This document shows positions 58,057 through 64,000 of a stretch of 64,000 bases of DNA, in pieces (position 1 is the stretch's first letter; each line of letters opens with the position of its first letter). The position numbers were made by a program, and so were the translations under genes. Source of the DNA: Planoprotostelium fungivorum. Taxonomy: Eukaryota > Evosea > Variosea > Cavosteliida > Cavosteliaceae. The notes below the pieces were generated by a model. The model had not been told where the DNA came from and searched no databases. It saw only the letters and a program-made list of their open reading frames with translations. Location of the stretch: NCBI GenBank assembly GCA_003024175.1, contig MDYQ01000292.1, positions 94,684 to 158,683 of the forward strand, written 5' to 3'.

Positions 58057-60409
58057 TCATCCCAATTTACCAGCGAGTGCATCTTGCAGGGCGAGCTTGC
58101 AACCTCTTTCGTACTTTTGGTTGTACAAGTCTTCCCTCTGTTTGTTGAATCTCTCCTCCACAGTGGGAAATAGAAGTGAGAAGATGACATCGTTGATCAC
58201 TTGCTCGTCCGACACATCAGCAGCCGCCACTCGTTCCTCCTCTAATCTCCTTCGCTCCGTCTCTGCCTCTTCTTCTCGCTTGCGGATGGCGTCGACGGCT
58301 CTGTCCATAGCCTGCTCGATGAAGGTTCGTGCTGTCTTCTGATGAACTCGTTGCACCTGATCGAGTCATCACCGGAAGAACGAATTGTGTGTCTCTTACC
58401 TGAGTGAAAACCTCGTCTTGAATCTCTCTCTGTCGTTGCTCTTCTCTCCTCCTCTCGCTCTCGCGTATCTCTTTCAGCCGTCTGACCTCTTCTGCCTGGG
58501 CGACCATTCTCTCCAGCTCTTTCATCTGTCTCATGCGAACTAACTCTTTCGACAAGAAGTCCAGACCGTCCCCCACGATGTTACCAATGATGCTATCGAA
58601 GATCGATTCCACAACCTTCGATTTCGTCAGCTCCTCGAGTTGGCGTGCAAACGGTTATTTACCTTCGCTTTGTATTCTTCATCGGAAGGTAGTGGATCCT
58701 GCATCCCAGGTACGTACAGCAATTGTTGATGAGAAGATTCTTTCTTGGGTGCCCGGCTCTCCTCAATGTCCACGAAGGCATCATCCGATTTCAACTCTTC
58801 GATCAATTCTCTCCTCCTGTCCCTCCCTTCAAACATCATATTCTGTATGGCCCTGCCTCTCAATATACTTTGCAGTAAGATCAGAGAAGCAATCTTCGTC
58901 TCGTCTTCCTTTCTGTGAGATAAATTAGGCACGAGCGTTATCTGTGCAAGCTCACGGTGCATCTATGGTCGGTGTTGGTGGTCTAGGAGGGGGCTTCTCT
59001 ATGCGTTCGACCACAGACGGTAGAGCGTTGGAGTCCTCCTTATTCTCTCCCTTCAGAGTCGTGTTCAATTTATCCAAGTGTTCCGCGATCTGAGCTTCTC
59101 TTCTCTGTGATGCCGTGGGATTGTTCTTATGTTGTTTCGTGACAAGAGGGTCGGTGACGTGATGAGCTGTCTTCATCAATACGTCCGTCTCTAAGGACGC
59201 AATGCCATCTGTCGTCTTCAGGGTAGGCGGTCGAATGTCTTCCAGAATCAAAACCTCCTTCCTCCTTCCTTCTCTCGTCAAAGGTGCATAAATCTGACCT
59301 TGGTCAAACCATATCAATAGACATCCATCTCACCTCAGAGTTGTAATTTGCGAAATCGGAAATGATGTCTCTCTTGGCTCGTTTGCCTTCGACGTTATCT
59401 CTGTCCTTGATCTTCTTTCGCGTTGCTGGGAAATAGTTAATCTCGAGCTCCGCTTAATTGGTTTACCTTGCACTCTCTTATTTGAAATCAAGTTCAGCTG
59501 TTGATCTCGGTTCTGCGCTGATCGATTCACGATCGATTCAGCTATGGCGTGAGAGTGCAATTCTCTCTCCATCTCTTCCACTGCCACGTTCATCTTGAAT
59601 GTCTCCAACTGTCCCATGCCTCGTCTGTCCAATCATCAATACAATTTCACCCTAACCGACTCACTTTTTCAGCTCCTGCTCTTTCCACGAGAACTCCAAC
59701 TTCTCCTGCTCTTCCATCATCTTCTGCCTTATCTCCAACGAAGCTTGATCTTTCAACGGTGGAAGTGAAGCTTCGAATCTTCTCCTCTGTCTCGCTCGTT
59801 CGATTCGTATGTAGGATTCTCTGTCTAATTTTCCATCCGGACCTGCGATGATCATCGATACAACATCGTCACATCACATGCACTCACCTAACTCGATCCC
59901 CAATTCACCCAACGTTACAAGTTCGGGTTTGGCTGAAGAGCCTGGAGCGATGACATATTTTGGCGCCCACGGTAACGTCTGCGTTTCACTCTCTCTGTAC
60001 ACTGTCTGGATCTCCGCATCTACCATCCCCTCCTTTGGACCCATATACTGACGCACGCATTAGAACGGTTACCATCAAGACCGTCTTTCATTACCTCATC
60101 TCCAAATCGCACGGAGCTGATGGGTGAGAGAGGATTTCGTATAAACATTGGCGGTGAACCTGTAAACGATTCGACCATCAGACCCGAAGGTGCAGAATGT
60201 GTCATCCTCAAGATGTCCTGTGTGTTCCTCTCGAATGCATCGTTCGAATTCTGTCGCTGTGGTGATCGTATTGGAGGCGGGACCACACTCCGCGTCAGAG
60301 ACTGCGATATGCTCATCTGTTGCGTGATGATGCCACCCTCAAAATTCCGTATAGATCTTTTTTTGGAACAGCAAATTGTAGTCGACCGATTTTCCACTAA
60401 AGAAAGCAT
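58057..60409 (-). CDS. CFAP91: CFAP91 / MAATS1, axonemal protein
   Basis: Cilia- and flagella-associated protein 91, part of the calmodulin/spoke-associated complex at the base of radial spokes. The family signature is clear: YMGPKEGMVDAEIQTVYRES, ETQTLPWAPKYVIAPG, PELVTLGELGI, RIERARQRRRFEASLPPL and EFSWKEQELKK, then IYAPLTREGRRKE and ILEDIRPPTL. A long helical, Arg/Glu-rich C-terminal half follows: ASLILLQSILRGRAIQNMMF (IQ-like), SIIGNIVGDGLDFLSKELVR and RREEQRQREIQDEVFTQ. The end is CKLALQDALAGKLG. The start at 60409 (MLSLVENRSTT) precedes a Ser/Pro-rich N-terminus. Eight or so introns. All exons are open, so the gene seems functional and implies that the organism builds, or recently built, a motile cilium. 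Confidence 0.87.
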
Positions 60410-60654
60410 TTGCTAATATAGAGCCTCCAGCCTTGTCTAACGCCGATATATGCAATTTGCTATTTCATCTTATACATTATATTCACTTTTAAAAGGTCAA
60501 ACTCTTGTCAGTAGCTTGTTGCCCGGTTTGTGACTCGCGAGATGACAGGCTGGCTCGTTGTAGAAGATGCGAAACTTGAGAAGGAGTTCAGACTCGCCAC
60601 GAGATCAAGAGAGGAACTGCTAATAGAGTAACCAGGCTCCTATTGTCCTCTCAA

Positions 60655-62052
60655 ATGAACACCTTTCTCGCAATCACTCTCCTCTTCGCTCTGGCTAATG
60701 CCCAGGTAATACCGTGAAGCAACATCTCTTTAGACATTATCTGACAAGGAGTAGACACTCTATGATGGTTCGTGGACTTCTATTGCCAACATGACCATCG
60801 CCAGATCAGATTTTGGTTCCTCCGCTTTGAATGATTTCATCGTGCTGACTGGAGGCTGTCTTGGTCCTCAAATCCGCACAGGAAATGCTTGTGATAGCTA
60901 CTCTTGCAGCAGCCTCACCGACTAGTGAGTGTGACGTATACTGCATCCTGGTGACCGACATTTCAACAGCGTCGAGGCCTACTTTCCCGCCAACAACTCT
61001 TATGTACGCCTACCCAACCTTCCTCGCTTACGTTTCAGACATTCATCAGAAGTCATCAACGGACTTCTCTACGTCATCGGAGGAAGAGACGGCAACGATC
61101 AACTCATCACCCAGGTTCGTTGACATCCAGCATCTTTTCACCCCTCTCATCCTTCACCCAGATCGACATCTACAATCCTACCAACAATTCCTGGAGCACT
61201 TCGTCTTACACTTTGAACGGCTGGTGCTCCGATTTTTCCACTTTTGTCAAGGACAGCCAGATCTGGATGGTGGGAGGATACTACCAGAGCTACGAGGTCT
61301 GCTCTGGCGTTGCTTACTTTGATCCCAAGACCGGAACCAACTTCACTCCTCTCAGCTCTAACGTGAGTCAACTCTCATCATCATGGCATCGCAGCTCATG
61401 TAAACCAGATGGTCGATGCTCGTGGTGACACCTGCAGTGTCTACTACAACAACTCCATCTACGTCATCGGAGGTATAAAGTTCATCTTTATGTTAAATCT
61501 AATTTCCCGCCAGGATTCGACCCCAACAACAATTTTACCGCCCCTGTCGATACCATCGAGGTCTACGACTTCAACACGGGCAAGTGGAGCTACGGAGCTA
61601 GACTCATCAACCCCGGAGGTGACAAGGCCTGCGGTATCCTCAACGACAGGTGATCCCTTCTTCCCCATCATCATGTCTCATCCTCCATCAGACTCCGCAC
61701 CTTCGGAGGAGAGGGTAAGAAATTCAACGGCACTTGCTACTACTCCGACCCTGAGACCGACACAGAAGAGTTCTTCTTCACCACTCAATCCTGGTCTCAG
61801 GAGCCTCCCATGGACACTGCTCGTTTCCGTTTCGCCGCCGAGTACTTCCAGAACAACAAGATCTACATCTTTGGAGGGCAGGGAGAGAGAGACACCGTCA
61901 ATGACGTGTACCCCACCCTCAAGACTGCCAAAGTGTGGGCCGACAGCAGCGCGAGAACAGCTGCTTCTACCACTGCGACTGCCTCGACCGGATCGGCTGC
62001 GTCTCTCTTCGTCTCCGCGACGGTTGTGATGGCTGCCCTGTCTTTCTTTTAG
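60655..62052 (+). CDS. Surface kelch-repeat protein, probably GPI-anchored
   Basis: Kelch beta-propeller with a signal peptide (MNTFLAITLLFALANAQ) from the ATG at 60655. Blades: LNDFIVLTGGCLG, LLYVIGGRDGNDQLIT, IDIYNPTNNSWSTSS, IWMVGGYYQSYEVCSG, SIYVIGG, IEVYDFNTGKWSYGARL, CGILNDRLRTFGGEGKKF, ARFRFAAEYFQNNKIYIFGG. The tail has a Ser/Ala/Thr-rich spacer (SSARTAASTTATASTGSAA) and a short hydrophobic C-terminus (SLFVSATVVMAALSFF) with nothing after it, the usual form of a GPI-anchor signal. Several N-glycosylation sites. Carbohydrate binding or oxidase-like roles are known for secreted kelch proteins; the ligand here is unknown. AATAAA follows at 62055-62060. Confidence 0.82.
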
Positions 62053-62054
62053 AG

Positions 62055-62060
62055 AATAAA
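62055..62060 (+). terminator. Putative poly(A) signal
   Basis: AATAAA two bases after the stop codon of the surface kelch gene. Confidence 0.35.
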
Positions 62061-62119
62061 GAGGAGGATATTGATATAGAGGACGTGTGGTTTGAAGAGT
62101 GGACGACCAAATAACTTTT

Positions 62120-63384
62120 TTTGATGTAGCATTGGTGATCTCGGTCGTTCAGTTCTGGAGACAACATCGATATAAAGAGGTGACAAACGAGAGAAAGAAG
62201 GGCGCCAACAGCTTCAAATCAATTTGATGGAGAGTGTTGCCGACATCTAGTCAATCCAACCCAAGCATCACGAGACGACCACAGCAGCCGTTAAGAAGCG
62301 AGATGTGAAGGATGTTCGCATTCTCATACAGGAATCAGCTAGAATGAAGGTGGGTTATCTCTATTCTATTGTCTTAAGACTGAACAGATGATGCATCATC
62401 CAAATATCTCGCTCAGAACCTCTCTGGTAAGTCATCATTGTGAAGGGCGATGTCAAGACTGAATCAAGCACAGAAGGATGGCTGTTGATGGAATGGACGG
62501 AAGAAGGCAGTCTGTTCAATTATGCTCGCTGTCACCCCGTCTCCCCTCTCTTCTTTTCCATGTGATCTGTCCTTACTTTCTTCCATCTCATTCATCATCA
62601 ACACGATAGAGAGGCTGACGGGAAAACAGAGGTAGAGATGTGGCCCGAGGAATGGCTTATGTGGCAGAACAGAAGATGGTTCACACTCAGCTTCATGCTC
62701 AACACGTGTGTAGCTTTCCGTTCTTTCTCCACTGAAACCGCGATAGATTCTCTTACGAATATCATCGGGAGCTGTGATCGCCAAGATCACGAGTTTCAGT
62801 GAATGTGTGAAGGATGGAACGAAGAAAAAGGGAAATCATTCGACCACACGGTAATCATAGAAGATTTTGTTTAAGATTCAATGTAACGCACTTCACAGTA
62901 AGGACCTGCAGAGATGGTCTCGACGCGGTAACCTTAACGTGTCTCGCAATTGGGACACGTTAACCTTAACGTGCGAGACGGTCTCGCGCAGGTCCTTACT
63001 TCACAGGCACCTGGAGTGATCAAGTATGGCATGCAGTCTGCACTATCCGATGTATGGAGTTTTGGTCTCATCTTACTCTTCATTGTCACCGATGGAACAA
63101 AATCATCGTCACAGGTCAAAATTACGACAGCACCTCATCATCATCTCGCAGTGACACTGATTCGATACAGAAAAGAAGTCAAGTGATGGTAGAAGGAGGG
63201 TGGGAAGCATCAGTGAAAGGACTGATTCAAGACTGTTTGGAAGAAGATGAACAACAGACCCACTTTCATCAACATCACCAAGAGGATGACACGATTGGGT
63301 GCAGAGAGAGCAGAGACGAAAGAAAGGAATATCGAAGAGATGACGATGGATGAGAAAGAGGACGATCCATACAGCCATCGATGA
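62120..63384 (+). pseudogene. Decayed receptor pseudokinase
   Basis: Remnant of a membrane kinase-like domain related to those of the two LRR receptors. It begins with a membrane-proximal stretch (ALVISVVQFWRQHRYKE) but has no ectodomain. The glycine-loop exon reads ESVADI followed by TAG (62248-62250) where the paralogues have the Trp of SEIW, a nonsense change. Then TTTAAVKKRDVKDVRILIQE keeps the VAIK lysine; MMHHPNI, WLLMEWTEEGSLFNYA and VARGMAYVAEQKMVHTQLHA follow, so HRD has become HTQ. ILLRISSGAVIAKITSFSE has SFS in place of DFG. After an intron containing the MITE comes APGVIKYGMQSALSDVWSFG. A one-base deletion near 63251 shifts the frame before the conserved RPTFINITKRM. It shows the same loss of catalytic residues as its relatives, plus disabling lesions. 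Confidence 0.78.
62899..62998. mobile_element. 100-bp hAT-like MITE
   Basis: A 100-base element with 11-base terminal inverted repeats (TAAGGACCTGC ... GCAGGTCCTTA). It is flanked by a perfect 8-base direct repeat CTTCACAG (62891-62898 and 62999-63006). Both arms form an imperfect hairpin over almost the whole length. No coding capacity. Size, hairpin structure and 8-base target duplication are the marks of a non-autonomous hAT-type transposon. It sits at the 3' end of an intron of the pseudokinase relic. Confidence 0.78.
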
Positions 63385-63511
63385 GATAAAGACAAGCCAC
63401 TCTCATGATTTGACGTCGTCGGCATTGGACGACAATTTCTCGTGGAGAGGATAGGCCATCTACAACGAGATGATTTTGGCTGAGAAATTACCGATCTTCA
63501 AAAACAGCGAA

Positions 63512-64000
63512 ATGAAGTATGCACAACTGATCATGGGCCCTGCAGGCGCAGGTAAATCGACGTTCTGTGACACGATACGGCAACATTGTGAGAACATAAA
63601 GAGACCCGTCCACTGCATCAATCTTGATCCTGCTGCTGAGGACTTTCGATATCCAGTATCCATCGATATTAGAGAGCTGATTTCTGTGGAGGAAGTGAGT
63701 GGATCGCACCATCACGGGTGATTGATCTTCAAAAAGGTGATGGACGAGCTTGGCTATGGGCCGAATGGAGGACTTGTCTATGCAATTGATTTCCTGTTGC
63801 AAAATCTTCCTTGGTTGGAGGATGAATTAGGTGTGGTACAGGTCAAATGGAACGTCTGATCGATCTTGCAGGGGACTATGAAGACGATTATCTATTGATC
63901 GACTGTCCGGGACAGATCGAATTGTACTCCCATCTCGATCTGATGAAACGATTGGTTGATGCCATTCAGGGTTTGGGTGAGTCGTCCCACTATTCATTTT
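63512..64000 (+). CDS. GPN3: GPN3 GTPase, 5' half (cut by window end)
   Basis: GPN-loop GTPase, required for import and assembly of RNA polymerase II. The ATG at 63512 gives [17 protein letters not shown] with the P-loop, then [41 protein letters not shown] with the defining Gly-Pro-Asn, [30 protein letters not shown] (DxPGQ switch) and [10 protein letters not shown], followed by an intron that leaves the window. Three introns are visible. The downstream half is outside the window, but a matching 3' half lies inverted at 31981-32756. Confidence 0.92.

Noticed and set aside
1-64000. tRNA, rRNA and snRNA genes
   Set aside because: I looked for tRNA T-loop (GTTCGAATC-like) and B-box patterns on both strands and found only matches inside coding exons; none folds into a cloverleaf by eye.

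Overview
This is a gene-dense, intron-rich nuclear segment from a unicellular eukaryote. Genes sit a few hundred bases apart on both strands. They use the standard code and are split by many short GT-AG introns, mostly about 35-60 nt and often starting GTGAG. The gene mix fits an amoebozoan, perhaps a variosean/protostelid-like amoeba: the TORC2 subunit Rictor/Pianissimo, an ELMO-family protein with an SH2 domain, a Rho-family GTPase, cofilin, a KCTD-type BTB-kelch protein, LRR receptors and the axonemal protein CFAP91. SH2 plus CFAP91 argue against fungi and plants and imply a lineage that has or had a cilium. The organism assignment is inference; no marker gene such as rRNA is present.

Layout. 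1-12904: a receptor cluster. Two minus-strand LRR receptor genes (the first cut by the window start) face a plus-strand paralogue (8565-12904). Two unrelated genes lie between: a probable F-box/ankyrin-like protein and a small tetraspan membrane protein. The complete receptors have the order signal peptide, leucine-rich repeats, GPS autoproteolysis motif, one membrane helix, cytoplasmic kinase-like domain without catalytic residues. 13110-15651: an alpha-L-rhamnosidase-like glycosidase. 17202-30124: housekeeping block with NRDE-2, cofilin, LSM12 and Rictor. 30125-36104: F-box protein, a 3'-only fragment of the GPN-loop GTPase gene GPN3, a secreted protein and a broken EGF-receptor-kinase gene. 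36232-41593: a C2-ELMO-ankyrin-SH2-proline-rich protein. 42054-54277: a possible tiny gene, KCTD/BTB-kelch, a Rho GTPase without CAAX, an OPT oligopeptide transporter, a large beta-helix multi-span surface protein and a second copy of the tetraspan gene. 54382-62052: VPS11, CFAP91 and a surface kelch protein. 62120-64000: a decayed receptor pseudokinase whose intron carries a 100-bp hAT-like MITE, then the 5' half of a GPN3 gene that runs off the window.

Themes. Several genes belong to actin and membrane signalling (Rho GTPase, ELMO, cofilin, Rictor). The accessory material is a turnover zone of receptor-kinase genes: intact pseudokinase receptors, an inverted duplicate, and two relics with frameshifts, a nonsense codon or an internal deletion. 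Introns repeatedly reuse a small vocabulary of palindromes and A/T-rich motifs. Gene spans below run from start codon to stop codon and include introns; internal splice sites were inferred by eye.
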